From Thalassobacillus sp043497085 (lineage in GTDB: Bacteria; Bacillota; Bacilli; Bacillales; Halobacillaceae): a DNA stretch of 64,000 nucleotides. Under the pieces are notes generated by a model. The model was not told the origin of the DNA, ran no database searches, and saw only the letters and a program-made list of their open reading frames with translations. The DNA is taken from assembly GCA_043497085.1 (NCBI GenBank), contig JBIEKI010000012.1; one strand, written 5' to 3'. Position 1 is the first letter of the stretch, and each line of letters begins with the position of its first letter. The position numbers and the translations under genes are program-made. Below, in pieces: positions 16,942 through 25,467 of this stretch.

Positions 16942-17382
16942 ATGAAGGGAAACACAACAACCAAGATCAACCTGGATCAATTACAATCGCTTGTACATAC
17001 AGGAGCGGGTTATGACCTGCTCAGGTACTATACACTTCCGGACTTATTGGGGAAAGAAGCACCTTTCCTCCTTTATTACATGGGGAAAAATCTGGCCAGA
17101 CAGAGCGAGATAAAAACTTTAGATGATATCATCCAATATTTTCAGCAATTTGGCTGGGGTTCCTTATCTATTTCACAAGAAAAGAAGAAAGAGACCCGCT
17201 TCGAACTAAGCGGACATGTGTTAGAAAAAAGGTTACAAAACCCTCTACTGGAAGTAGATTTCAGGATGGAAGCCGGCTTCCTCGCTGAGGCAGTAACCGT
17301 CATCAATGATGTGAATGGAGAGGGCTTTGAAGAAGTTGATGAAAAGAAATACCGGGTTACATTCACTGTAATGCATACATAA
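16942..17382 (+). CDS. yslB: YslB family protein (DUF2507)
   Basis: A 146-residue soluble protein, divergent from sdhC and convergent with uvrC, the B. subtilis yslB position. Recognisable conserved segments are GAGYDLLRYYTLPDLLGKE and LYYMGKNLAR near the N-terminus, then an alpha/beta region ending in YRVTFTVMHT. The fold resembles V4R-like small-molecule or heme-binding proteins by family description, but no function is established. Ribosome site AAAGGA is about 9 bases before the ATG. A weak promoter, TTGCAC with 17 bases to GATAAT, lies at 16886-16914. Confidence 0.85.
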   Translation: MKGNTTTKINLDQLQSLVHTGAGYDLLRYYTLPDLLGKEAPFLLYYMGKNLARQSEIKTLDDIIQYFQQFGWGSLSISQEKKKETRFELSGHVLEKRLQNPLLEVDFRMEAGFLAEAVTVINDVNGEGFEEVDEKKYRVTFTVMHT

Positions 17383-17387
17383 ATGAA

Positions 17388-17419
17388 AGAGCCAGCTCAT
17401 TCTTCCGCTGGCTCCTTTT
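17388..17419. terminator. Bidirectional terminator between yslB and uvrC
   Basis: Hairpin GAGCCAGC/GCTGGCTC followed by CTTTTC on the plus strand. It overlaps the last codons of uvrC and serves convergent transcripts. Confidence 0.7.
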
Positions 17420-19196
17420 CTTGCTTTTGATTCAGTTGTTCTAGTATCGTTTTCGCAACTGGTAACGGAATACCTAATTTAGTAATATCTTCAGGTGACG
17501 CATTTCTGATTTCTTGTACAGACTTGAAGTGACGCAATAACAACTTTCTTCGCTTTTGGCCTACACCTTGAATTTCATCTAATTCTGACTGAATTGCCCC
17601 TTTTCCTCTTAATTGCCGGTGGAATGTGATAGCAAATCGATGTACTTCATCCTGGATTCTTTGAATCAAGTAAAACACTTGGGATTTTCTGTCTAATTCT
17701 ACTACCTGCGGCGGTTCCCCATACAATAGTTCACTTGTTTTATGCTTATCATCCTTAGCCAGCCCACAAAGTGGAATATCTAAACCAAGCTCATTTTCAA
17801 GCACATCCATAGCAGCGCTCATTTGGCCTTTAGCACCATCAACTAGAATCAAATCAGGTAAAGGGGCCCCTTCTTTCAAAACTCTCGAGTACCTGCGGCG
17901 GATAACTTCCCTCATCGTCTCATAATCATCCGGCCCTTTTACATTACGGATTTTATACTTACGATATTCTTTCTTATGAGGTTTGCCATCAATGAATACG
18001 ACCATAGCAGAAACCGGGTCAGTTCCCTGTATATTAGAGTTATCAAATGCCTCAATTCGTCTTGGGGTTTCAATATGAAGCTTTTCACCAAGTGTTTCAA
18101 CCGCTTTGATCGTACGTTCCTCATCCTGTTCAATCAATGCAAATTTCTCATCCAAAGCTATTTCCGCATTTTTCATTGCCAGCTCTACCAGCTCTTTTTT
18201 ACGGCCCCTCATAGGGATATGGACTTTGGTATCCAATACACCTTCCAGTAAATCGATATTCGTAGCGACTGGTACCAGCACCTGTTTTGGGTAAGGGTGA
18301 TTCTGATGAAGGTAAAAACGGCCGATATAGGATAAAAACGTTTCCTCCGGGTCATCGAAGAAAGGAAAGAGGGCAATGTCACGTTCGATCAGTTTACCTT
18401 GCCTTACAAAGAAAACCTGGACACACATCCACCCTTTATCATAAGAATAACCGAACACATCACGGTCGACTTGATCATTCAGTGTCATTTTCTGTTGTTC
18501 CATTACAGACTCGATATGTTCGATTTGATCTCGCAATTCTTTCGCCCGCTCAAAATCCAAGTCCTCTGAAGCCTGATACATCTTTTTCTTGAGATCTTTT
18601 TTTATTTCTTTATGCCCTCCGTTCAAAAAAGAAGTTATGTTTTGGACTATATTTTGATTCGTTTCCTGAGAGACAGGATACTCACAAGGTCCAAGACATT
18701 GGTGCATGTGATAATACAGACAGACTCTATCGGGCATGGTATTGCATTTTCTTAAGGGGTAAAGCCTGTCCAGCAGCTTCTTGGTTTCACGTGCGGCTAA
18801 TACGTTAGGATAAGGCCCGAAATATTTCCCTTTATCCTTTTTGATTTTTCGTGTAACAATCAAGCGGGGCTGCTTTTCTGCTGTGATTTTTAAATAAGGA
18901 TATGTTTTATCATCTTTCAACAGCACATTATATTTAGGGTCATATTTTTTGATAAGATTCATTTCCAGGATCAATGCTTCTATTTCAGATGTGGTGACTA
19001 TATATTCAAAGTCTACAATTTCCTGAACCAGTCGCTGTGTTTTTCCGTCATGAGCTCCTCTGAAGTAAGAACGGACTCGATTTTTTAACACTTTTGATTT
19101 ACCTACATATATAATCGTGTCATTTTTATCTTTCATTAGGTAACAGCCTGGCTGATCAGGAAGGACAGCTAATTTCTCTTGTATTTGCTGGTTCAT
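17397..19196 (-). CDS. uvrC: Excinuclease ABC subunit C
   Basis: Makes both incisions in nucleotide excision repair with UvrAB. The 599-residue protein has an N-terminal GIY-YIG nuclease (GCYLMKDKNDTIIYVGKSKVLKNRVRSYF), a Cys-rich region with CLGPCEYPV, a UVR motif (about 205-240), the RNase H-like domain beginning IEAFDNSNIQG and DLILVDGAKGQ, and C-terminal helix-hairpin-helix repeats. The start at 19196 is chosen for GGAGGGGAG; an upstream ATG at 19250 lies inside a 16-bp palindrome region. No clean LexA box was found. Confidence 0.96.
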   Translation of the reverse strand: MNQQIQEKLAVLPDQPGCYLMKDKNDTIIYVGKSKVLKNRVRSYFRGAHDGKTQRLVQEIVDFEYIVTTSEIEALILEMNLIKKYDPKYNVLLKDDKTYPYLKITAEKQPRLIVTRKIKKDKGKYFGPYPNVLAARETKKLLDRLYPLRKCNTMPDRVCLYYHMHQCLGPCEYPVSQETNQNIVQNITSFLNGGHKEIKKDLKKKMYQASEDLDFERAKELRDQIEHIESVMEQQKMTLNDQVDRDVFGYSYDKGWMCVQVFFVRQGKLIERDIALFPFFDDPEETFLSYIGRFYLHQNHPYPKQVLVPVATNIDLLEGVLDTKVHIPMRGRKKELVELAMKNAEIALDEKFALIEQDEERTIKAVETLGEKLHIETPRRIEAFDNSNIQGTDPVSAMVVFIDGKPHKKEYRKYKIRNVKGPDDYETMREVIRRRYSRVLKEGAPLPDLILVDGAKGQMSAAMDVLENELGLDIPLCGLAKDDKHKTSELLYGEPPQVVELDRKSQVFYLIQRIQDEVHRFAITFHRQLRGKGAIQSELDEIQGVGQKRRKLLLRHFKSVQEIRNASPEDITKLGIPLPVAKTILEQLNQKQEKEPAEE

Positions 19197-19224
19197 AACC
19201 ACTCCCCTCCCATCTATCGGGTGT

Positions 19225-19240
19225 ATGATAAATTTATCAT
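19225..19240. repeat. Perfect 16-bp AT-rich palindrome upstream of uvrC
   Basis: ATGATAAATTTATCAT reads identically on both strands and overlaps a potential -10 (TATGAT) of uvrC. It could be an operator for an unidentified regulator, or chance in AT-rich DNA. Confidence 0.5.
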
Positions 19241-19280
19241 ATTCTGCCATGTATATACAGAATCATGTTCTCTTCCATTT

Positions 19281-19312
19281 AAAAAGCCACGTTACAGATG
19301 CAACGTGGCTTA
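19281..19312 (-). terminator. Terminator of trxA
   Basis: Hairpin AAGCCACGTT/AACGTGGCTT with an eight-base loop and a T tail on the minus strand, about 22 bases after the trxA stop. Confidence 0.92.
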
Positions 19313-19334
19313 GGGTATACAGAATTACGCAATA

Positions 19335-19649
19335 TTAAGCATGTTTGTTGATAAGGTCAGTAAGCGCTTCTTTTGGCTGGAAGCCGATTACTTGATCTAC
19401 TACTTTTCCATCTTTAAAAAGAAGTAGTGTCGGGATGCTCATTACTCCATATTTGCTAGCTGTTTCCTGGTTTTCATCCACATCCAGCTTTACAATTTTT
19501 ACTTGATCGCTCATTTCGTCATCAATTTCTTCTAGTACAGGAGCGATCATTTTACAAGGTCCACACCAAGGTGCCCAAAAATCGACTAGTGCTAGACCTT
19601 CATTAGTTTGCTCTGTAAAGTTTTGATCAGTTGCAGTTACAATTGCCAT
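19335..19649 (-). CDS. trxA: Thioredoxin
   Basis: General disulfide reductant of the cytosol. The 104-residue protein has the canonical active site WAPWCGPCK near residue 30, the cis-proline loop MSIPTLLLF, and the C-terminal helix. The start at 19649 (MAIVTATD) follows AGGAGGA; an in-frame ATG seven codons earlier overlaps that site. It is monocistronic between the etfA and trxA terminators. Confidence 0.97.
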   Translation of the reverse strand: MAIVTATDQNFTEQTNEGLALVDFWAPWCGPCKMIAPVLEEIDDEMSDQVKIVKLDVDENQETASKYGVMSIPTLLLFKDGKVVDQVIGFQPKEALTDLINKHA

Positions 19650-19689
19650 TAAAAATTCCTCCTCGAACAATCTTTTTAAACATAGATAG

Positions 19690-19698
19690 AGTATATCA
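19690..19698 (-). promoter_or_regulatory. Candidate extended -10 promoter of trxA
   Basis: TGATATACT on the minus strand fits TGnTATAAT with one mismatch, 40 bases upstream of trxA. No good -35 is visible, which is tolerable for an extended -10. Confidence 0.4.
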
Positions 19699-19756
19699 TG
19701 TCCTAAAATTAGTGGCTAATACTTTGTTTATACCACAAATCAGCTTCTCTTATGCA

Positions 19757-19793
19757 AAGAAATACCGGAGCATGAAAACTTGCTCCGGTATCT
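19757..19793 (-). terminator. Terminator of the fadR-fadB-etfBA unit
   Basis: Hairpin ATACCGGAGCA/TGCTCCGGTAT with an eight-base loop and TTTCTTT tail, right after etfA. Confidence 0.92.
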
Positions 19794-19798
19794 TTCTA

Positions 19799-20779
19799 TT
19801 AAGCATTCACTTTAATTTGTTTAATTTCTTCAATTAACTTCGGCACTACTTCAAAGAGATCCCCGACAATACCGTAATCAGCTACATTGAAAATATTAGC
19901 TTCCGGATCTTTGTTGATGGCTACAATCACTTTCGAGTTGGACATTCCCGCCAAGTGCTGGATAGCCCCGGATATGCCAGCCGCAATATATAAATCCGGT
20001 GTAACTACTTTACCTGTCTGACCAATTTGAAGGGAATAATCACAGTACCCTGCATCACACGCCCCACGAGATGCACCGACAGCTCCTCCTAACACTTCTG
20101 CCAGCTCTTCTAATGGTTCAAAGCCTTCTGCACTCTTCACGCCTCGCCCACCTGCTACAATCACTTTAGATTCTGATAGATCGACACCCTCAGACCCTTT
20201 ACGAATAATATCTTTGATGATGGTACGAAGATCTGCAATTTCAACGCTCTTGGAAGTTACTTCACCAGAACGTGAATCATCCCGGTCCAGTGCGGCGATG
20301 TTATTTGGACGGATTGTGGCAAAAATGACTCCGTCTGTAATGATTTTCTTTTCAAACGCTTTACCAGAATAGATAGGTCGAGTAAAAATAACATTTCCAC
20401 CTTCATTGCTCACTTCTGTGGCGTCTGAAATCAACCCGGTTTCAAGCTTACTGGCAAGCTTAGGTGTCAAATCTTTACCGACAGCTGTATGACCCATTAC
20501 GATTCCTTCAGGACTTTCATCATCAATCACTGCTTTAATCGCTTGTCCATAGCCTTCAGATGTATACGTTTTCAATTTTTCGTCTGAAACAGTGATGACA
20601 CGATCTGCACCATAGTAGACCATTTCATTTCCTTGTTCAGTTAAATCACCATCACCGCACAACACACCTACCACTTCACCATCCGGACTAATTTGTTTTG
20701 CAGCTGCGATGGCTTCAAACGTTACATTACGTAAAGCGCCTTCACGAGCTTCCCCAATCACTAGCATTTTTTTACCCAT
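19799..20779 (-). CDS. etfA: Electron transfer flavoprotein subunit alpha
   Basis: With EtfB, accepts electrons from acyl-CoA dehydrogenases and passes them to the quinone pool. The 326-residue protein has the C-terminal FAD-binding domain with VAGGRGVKSAEGFEPLEELAEVLGGAVGASR and LYIAAGISGAIQHLAGMSNSKVIVAINKDPEANIF. The start follows AAAGGAGAAT. It is the last gene of fadR-fadB-etfB-etfA, 32 bases after etfB, as in B. subtilis. Confidence 0.97.
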   Translation of the reverse strand: MGKKMLVIGEAREGALRNVTFEAIAAAKQISPDGEVVGVLCGDGDLTEQGNEMVYYGADRVITVSDEKLKTYTSEGYGQAIKAVIDDESPEGIVMGHTAVGKDLTPKLASKLETGLISDATEVSNEGGNVIFTRPIYSGKAFEKKIITDGVIFATIRPNNIAALDRDDSRSGEVTSKSVEIADLRTIIKDIIRKGSEGVDLSESKVIVAGGRGVKSAEGFEPLEELAEVLGGAVGASRGACDAGYCDYSLQIGQTGKVVTPDLYIAAGISGAIQHLAGMSNSKVIVAINKDPEANIFNVADYGIVGDLFEVVPKLIEEIKQIKVNA

Positions 20780-20811
20780 AACCGATTCTCCTTTCCCGGT
20801 AACTCCAATAT

Positions 20812-21585
20812 TTATAGTACTTTCGCTTCGTTTCTTAATAAGGAAACAAGTTCTTTCACTTGATCGTCAATTTCACCCTCCAGTACTTTCCCTGCTTCTT
20901 TCTCAGGAGGAAGGAAAATATCCACAGTTTTCGTTTTAGGTTCTACCTCATCTTCATCAAGATCAAGATCATCCAATTCTAATTCTTCCAATGGTTTTTT
21001 CTTCGCCTTCATGATTCCAGGCAAGGATGGATAGCGTGGCTCGTTCAACCCTTGTTGACAGGTCACTAATAATGGCAGGGAAGTATCTACCTTTTCCACG
21101 TCACCTTCCACATCACGTTCGATCTGTACAGTTTCACCATCTATAGTAATGGAAGTAATCGTCGTAACATAAGGAATATTCAATCGTTCAGCTAAACGTG
21201 GACCGACTTGGCCACTCGCTTCATCGATAGCTACATTCCCGGCAAGGATAAGATCGACATCTTTATCCTCGAAGAAAGCTTCTAAGATTTTGACAGTAGT
21301 ATATTGATCGCCATCTTCCAAATCATCTTCTGTATTGATAAGGACTGCTTTATCTGCTCCCATAGCAAGCGCAGTACGCAGTTGTTTTTCTGATTCCTCT
21401 TCACCAATGGTGACGACTGTGACTTCACCGCCATGTTCATCACGGAGGTTGATCGCTTCTTCCACCGCATATTCATCATATGGATTAATGATGAATTCAG
21501 CGCCTTCCTCGTCAATACGCGCATCATTGATGGTGATTTTTTCTTCCGTATCAAATGTTCGTTTCAACAACACATAAATATTCAT
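20812..21585 (-). CDS. etfB: Electron transfer flavoprotein subunit beta
   Basis: AMP-binding partner of EtfA. The 257-residue protein begins MNIYVLLKRTFDTEEKI and has the signature region GPRLAERLNIPYVTTIT with VDTSLPLLVTCQQGLNEPRYPSLPGIMKAKKK. The true start at 21585 follows AGGAGG; an in-frame ATG 45 codons upstream lies within fadB. The C-terminal tail has a markedly acidic run (ELELDDLDLDEDEVEP). It lies 16 bases after fadB. Confidence 0.97.
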   Translation of the reverse strand: MNIYVLLKRTFDTEEKITINDARIDEEGAEFIINPYDEYAVEEAINLRDEHGGEVTVVTIGEEESEKQLRTALAMGADKAVLINTEDDLEDGDQYTTVKILEAFFEDKDVDLILAGNVAIDEASGQVGPRLAERLNIPYVTTITSITIDGETVQIERDVEGDVEKVDTSLPLLVTCQQGLNEPRYPSLPGIMKAKKKPLEELELDDLDLDEDEVEPKTKTVDIFLPPEKEAGKVLEGEIDDQVKELVSLLRNEAKVL

Positions 21586-21601
21586 ACAAAAACCTCCTAG
21601 A

Positions 21602-22375
21602 CTATTGATCGTTAAATTTAGGTTTTCTTTTTTCCATAAATGCCTGGATACCTTCTTTGGCATCTGCCGTGCCAAACGCTTCTCCAAAAGCTTTCGCCTC
21701 TGCCAAAGCTCCTTCTTCAAACCTGGAACTGCGGGTGTATGTCACCAATTCCATCACTTGACGAATCGTCGGACCACTTTTTTCCGCAATTGCGTCTGCT
21801 AACTTTTCCGCAGCGGCAAACAATTCTTCTTCTGGAAAACTTTTATTTACCAGACCTGCGCGAGCCGCTTCTTCGCCGGTGATAGGAATCCCGGACAACA
21901 TCATTTCGTATGCTTTTGCAGCACCTACATATGCAGGCAGCCTCTGCGTTCCAGCAAAACCAGGGATGATACCCAGGTTCAGTTCAGGTAATCCGAATTT
22001 TGCATTATCAGCTGCATACCGAATATGGCATGCCATTGCAAGTTCCAGACCACCGCCCAGTGAAGCACCATGAATGGCTGCTATGACAGGAACGTTAAAA
22101 TTTTCCACCCGGTTGAACAGTGCCTGTCCTTTTTGGGAGAGACTTGTGTAATCGGATTCATTTTGCAGTGAAGTAAATTCTTTGATATCAGCTCCCGCTG
22201 AAAAGAATTTACCTTCCCCCTTTAAAATGATCGCTTTAATGCTGCTATCCTTTTCTACCTCATCCAATCTTTCTGAAAGTGCCTCCAACAAAGACGTAGA
22301 TAACGCATTTGCAGGCGGACTTTGTAATGTAAGTGTAGCTACATGGTTTTCTACATGATAGGATATGTTCCCCAA
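21602..22375 (-). CDS. fadB: Enoyl-CoA hydratase
   Basis: Crotonase-fold enzyme hydrating enoyl-CoA in beta-oxidation. The 257-residue protein has the oxyanion-hole segments FSAGADIKEF and HGASLGGGLELAMACHIRYA, the catalytic Glu pair region ELNLGIIPGFAGTQRLP, and a C-terminal helix bundle. The start is TTG at 22373-22375 with GGGGAGG upstream. It lies 17 bases after fadR, so it is repressed by the FadR protein encoded in the same transcript (inferred from the operator found). Confidence 0.93.
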   Translation of the reverse strand: MGNISYHVENHVATLTLQSPPANALSTSLLEALSERLDEVEKDSSIKAIILKGEGKFFSAGADIKEFTSLQNESDYTSLSQKGQALFNRVENFNVPVIAAIHGASLGGGLELAMACHIRYAADNAKFGLPELNLGIIPGFAGTQRLPAYVGAAKAYEMMLSGIPITGEEAARAGLVNKSFPEEELFAAAEKLADAIAEKSGPTIRQVMELVTYTRSSRFEEGALAEAKAFGEAFGTADAKEGIQAFMEKRKPKFNDQ

Positions 22376-22392
22376 ACCACTACCTCCCCTTG

Positions 22393-22980
22393 CTAAGATC
22401 TATATGTCAAGCCACGGACGATCAAGTCATGGACCGTCCCGGCCTGTTCAACTAAATCGTAATGCTGCTCTTTCATCACCCAGTTAGTGACTGCTTCATC
22501 CAAGGTTCCGAAAATCATCTGACGGACCAGCCGCGTGTCGATGTCATTCCGGAAAATTTCATCCTGGATCCCCTCTTCTATTATTTGATCAATAACGGTC
22601 AAATACCTTTTTAAAACTTCATTTATTTTCAATCGTAAATCTTTATTTGATTGTCTTAACTCCAACTGTGTGACGATAGCAAGATGATGATCTGCTGTGA
22701 GCTGTTTAAAATGCATTTCAATCAACTTCAGCAACTTTTCAACCGCTGTCTGCTGTGAATTGGTTTCTTCCTCAATTTTCTTAATGAAGTTTCCCATCTT
22801 TTGCTGGAATAAAGACACCAATATATCTTCTTTATTTTTGAAGTACAAATAAATGGTACCATCTGCCACCCCTGCTTGTTTTGCTATCTTTGAAACCTGC
22901 GAGGAATGGTATCCATTTTCAGCAATCACTTTGACAGCTGCATCTATGATTTGCGTATACTTCGGCTTATTTTTTTTCAT
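22393..22980 (-). CDS. fadR: TetR-family fatty-acid degradation repressor FadR
   Basis: A 195-residue repressor released by long-chain acyl-CoA. The N-terminal HTH (KYTQIIDAAVKVIAENGYHSSQVSKIAKQAGVADGTIYLYFKNKEDIL) is nearly the same as that of B. subtilis FadR, and the ligand domain is of equal length. The start at 22980 (MKKNKPK) is chosen for GGAG at good spacing; an ATG 15 codons upstream would overlap the operator. It leads fadR-fadB-etfB-etfA and is presumably self-repressed through the box at 23011-23028. Confidence 0.94.
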   Translation of the reverse strand: MKKNKPKYTQIIDAAVKVIAENGYHSSQVSKIAKQAGVADGTIYLYFKNKEDILVSLFQQKMGNFIKKIEEETNSQQTAVEKLLKLIEMHFKQLTADHHLAIVTQLELRQSNKDLRLKINEVLKRYLTVIDQIIEEGIQDEIFRNDIDTRLVRQMIFGTLDEAVTNWVMKEQHYDLVEQAGTVHDLIVRGLTYRS

Positions 22981-23010
22981 TGCAATCTCCTGCCTTATCT
23001 CTTCTGAAAA

Positions 23011-23028
23011 TGAATGAATGGTCATTCA
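23011..23028. promoter_or_regulatory. FadR operator
   Basis: TGAATGA, four bases, TCATTCA: an inverted repeat matching 17 of 18 positions of the known Bacillus FadR box TGAATGAMTANTCATTCA. It lies just downstream of the -10 of the promoter for fadR, where a bound repressor would block transcription. Confidence 0.88.
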
Positions 23029-23034
23029 TCTATT

Positions 23035-23063
23035 ATTCTACATTCCTATTTTGTTCCTGTCAA
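23035..23063 (-). promoter_or_regulatory. Sigma-A promoter of fadR-fadB-etfBA
   Basis: TTGACA, a 17-base spacer and TAGAAT on the minus strand, abutting the FadR operator and partly overlapping the tail of the lcfA terminator. Confidence 0.85.
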
Positions 23064-23083
23064 TAAAAAGAGGACAAGCCTCT
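23064..23083 (-). terminator. Short terminator of lcfA
   Basis: Hairpin AGAGG/CCTCT followed by TTTTTATT directly after lcfA. The stem is short, so readthrough into fadR is possible. Confidence 0.6.
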
Positions 23084-23088
23084 CAAGG

Positions 23089-24798
23089 TTATACAGGTTC
23101 CGTACTTCCTGTACCCTGTTTGTTTTTTTCTTCTTCGATAAGGGTCCTGCGCAATATTTTCCCTACAGCTGTCTTTGGAAGCTCATCTCTGAATTCATAA
23201 ATTCTCGGTACTTTATAGGCTGCCATATGCTTTCGACAAAAATCATTCAATTCCTGCTCCGAAACAGAAGAATCTTCCCTTTTAACAATAAATGCTTTAA
23301 CCGTTTCACCCCGGTAAGGATCTGGGATGCCTACGACTACAGCTTCCTGGACCGCCTCATGCTCATAAAGCACTTCTTCTACTTCTCTTGGATAAATATT
23401 AAATCCGCCAGCTATAATCATATCTTTTTTCCGGTCTACCACGTAGAAGTAACCTTCTTCATTCATATAACCCAAATCTCCAGTACGGAACCACCCTTCA
23501 GCATTCAACACTTCATCTGTGTCTTCTTTTCGTCCCCAATACCCTTTCATTACTTGAGGTCCTTTCACTACAATTTCTCCCACTTCCTCAAACTCAGCTT
23601 CTTCATCACTTTCCATTCTAAAAATCTTCGCATCTGTATCCGGCCATGGTACGCCGATACTACCATTTATTCTTCGACCCCATACAAAATTAGAATGTGT
23701 GACCGGCGATGTCTCTGTCAGTCCATATCCTTCTACTAATTTTCCACCTGTCACTCGTTCAAATCTCTCTTGAACTTCTACAGGTAAAGGTGCTGAACCA
23801 CTAATACAAGCTTCAACAGAAGATAAATCATACTTTTTCAAACTAGGATGATTCAACAGTGCAATATAAATAGTCGGTGCTCCAGGAAACAATGTTGGTT
23901 TCTGTTTATCGATTGTTTTCAACACTTCACCGGCATCGAATTTTGGCAGTAGAATCATTTTCGACCCCATCATAATTGATAGATTCATCACTGCTGTCAT
24001 GCCATACACATGGAAGAATGGGAGAACACCGAGTACTATCTCTTCACCCCTTTTACATTTATACAGCCAATTCATTGACATTTGCGTATTAGCTACCAGA
24101 TTCAAATGGGTCAGCATTACACCCTTCGGATAACCAGTAGTTCCTCCTGTATATTGTAATAATGCAAGATCTTCCTCAGGATCGATATCAACAGGCGTCA
24201 CTTTGTCCTCCGTAGATTGCAGAATATGCTCCCAAAGATGCGTATCATTCGTTTGTTCCGGTGTAACTACCAGTTTATATTGCCGTTTTTGAATGAACGG
24301 ATAGATTCGGTTTTTAGGAAATGGCAAATAATCCTTGATGCCTGTTATGATCACATGCTCTAAATCAGTATTCCCTTTGACATTACTTACTTTAGGATAA
24401 AGTATATCCAGGCAGATGATCATTTTTGCTCCGGAATCGTTCATCTGATATTCCAATTCCCTTTCCATATATAATGGGTTGGTTTGGACGACAATTCCTC
24501 CAGCCATCAATATTCCATAATAGGCTATCACCGACTGGGGGCTGTTCGGCAGCATGATTGCCACCCTGTCTCCTTTTTCTAAACCCAGCTTTTGCATATA
24601 TGCGGCAAATATCTCTGTTTGTTGAAGCACTTCTTCGTACGTAAGTTCTTTGCCCATAAAATGAAGCGCTTTCTTTTTGGGGTATAGCTCAGCCGCTTCA
24701 TATAAAAATTGGTGCAAGGCTTTTTTGTCATAATCTAAGGTAGCGGGAATTTCTTCTGGGTAATGACGGTGCCATGGTCTTTCAAACTTTTCTGTCAT
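23089..24798 (-). CDS. lcfA: Long-chain fatty-acid-CoA ligase
   Basis: Activates fatty acids to acyl-CoA for beta-oxidation. The 569-residue adenylating enzyme has the AMP-binding P-loop YTGGTTGYPKGVMLTH (about residue 215), VEGYGLTETSP, GWFRTGDLGYMNEEGYFYVVDRKKDMI, and the C-terminal lysine in KTAVGKILRR. It lies upstream of fadR, as in B. subtilis. Its own promoter region contains TATAAT at 24830-24835 but no FadR box that I can see; the box is instead between lcfA and fadR. Confidence 0.95.
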   Translation of the reverse strand: MTEKFERPWHRHYPEEIPATLDYDKKALHQFLYEAAELYPKKKALHFMGKELTYEEVLQQTEIFAAYMQKLGLEKGDRVAIMLPNSPQSVIAYYGILMAGGIVVQTNPLYMERELEYQMNDSGAKMIICLDILYPKVSNVKGNTDLEHVIITGIKDYLPFPKNRIYPFIQKRQYKLVVTPEQTNDTHLWEHILQSTEDKVTPVDIDPEEDLALLQYTGGTTGYPKGVMLTHLNLVANTQMSMNWLYKCKRGEEIVLGVLPFFHVYGMTAVMNLSIMMGSKMILLPKFDAGEVLKTIDKQKPTLFPGAPTIYIALLNHPSLKKYDLSSVEACISGSAPLPVEVQERFERVTGGKLVEGYGLTETSPVTHSNFVWGRRINGSIGVPWPDTDAKIFRMESDEEAEFEEVGEIVVKGPQVMKGYWGRKEDTDEVLNAEGWFRTGDLGYMNEEGYFYVVDRKKDMIIAGGFNIYPREVEEVLYEHEAVQEAVVVGIPDPYRGETVKAFIVKREDSSVSEQELNDFCRKHMAAYKVPRIYEFRDELPKTAVGKILRRTLIEEEKNKQGTGSTEPV

Positions 24799-24902
24799 CA
24801 GAATTCCTCCCTTTACTTCGCTTATATCTATTATAACGATTTATGCCCATAAAATGAATTATTATTTGAAAATTTGAAAAAATAACGTAGGTCTATAGTA
24901 AC

Positions 24903-24945
24903 AAAAAAAGGACAAAAGACAGGCTTCAAAGCCCGTCCTTTGTCA
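24903..24945 (-). terminator. Terminator of polX-mutSB-yshE
   Basis: Long hairpin (GACAAAGGACGGGCTT with AGCCTGTCTTTTGTC, some wobble pairs) followed by CTTTTTTTG on the minus strand. The small ORF at 24943-25023 ends at its foot. Confidence 0.9.
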
Positions 24946-25023
24946 ATTCAAAATAACAAAAACCACGCCGACAATAATGAATAGGACTGAGACGACACCC
25001 AGCACCTTTGCTAATGTTTCCAT
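24943..25023 (-). CDS. Possible 26-residue single-span membrane peptide
   Basis: ATG at 25021-25023 opens a 27-codon frame encoding METLAKVLGVVSVLFIIVGV followed by VFVILN, a basic start and one hydrophobic helix. AAGGGGCG precedes it by about 10 bases, overlapping the end of yshE. The frame ends exactly at the terminator of this transcript. I do not recognise the family; short hydrophobic ORFs can arise by chance, so this is a candidate only. Confidence 0.45.
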   Translation of the reverse strand: METLAKVLGVVSVLFIIVGVVFVILN

Positions 25024-25039
25024 GCTTATTGTTCGCCCC

Positions 25040-25447
25040 TTAAATAATATTTGCTCCAATAACAAAAGAAAGACCGACCGATATAACTAAAGAAATAAAT
25101 CCTACAGCCCGGTTATCATTTTCTATTTCCGCATCTATTTTGAAATTAGGTGTCAAAAATTCGTAAATGAAATAGCCGATCAAGAGTAAGAAGAAACCAT
25201 ACAATCCCCAACCCATGGTTTGCAGCAAAGAATCATTGTGTTCAATGGAATAACGAAAAATATTGGCAATGCCGAATATTTTTCCTCCTGTTGCCATAGC
25301 TACAGCTAAATTTCCTTGTTTAATTTCTTTCCAGTTGTTGTACCGGGTTACCAGTTCAAAAACTGCCATAAAAATAACCAAACATAAAATAACCACACTG
25401 TATCTTGCTGCAGTTTCAATTAATGGGTGCTCCCAAAAGCTATTCAT
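25040..25447 (-). CDS. yshE: DUF350 membrane protein YshE
   Basis: A 135-residue protein with four hydrophobic segments (about 15-35, 48-62, 78-98 and 113-133) separated by short charged loops; GNLAVAMATGGKIFGIANIF is the DUF350-type conserved glycine-rich helix. Function is unknown. The ribosome site is GGGGGGG. It lies 20 bases after mutSB on the same transcript, the B. subtilis arrangement. Confidence 0.88.
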   Translation of the reverse strand: MNSFWEHPLIETAARYSVVILCLVIFMAVFELVTRYNNWKEIKQGNLAVAMATGGKIFGIANIFRYSIEHNDSLLQTMGWGLYGFFLLLIGYFIYEFLTPNFKIDAEIENDNRAVGFISLVISVGLSFVIGANII

Positions 25448-25467
25448 CTACGATCCCCCCCTGTTTC

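Noticed and set aside
19197..19280. LexA (SOS) box for uvrC
   Set aside because: GAACATGATTC is the nearest match but the second half-site does not fit GAAC-N4-GTTC.
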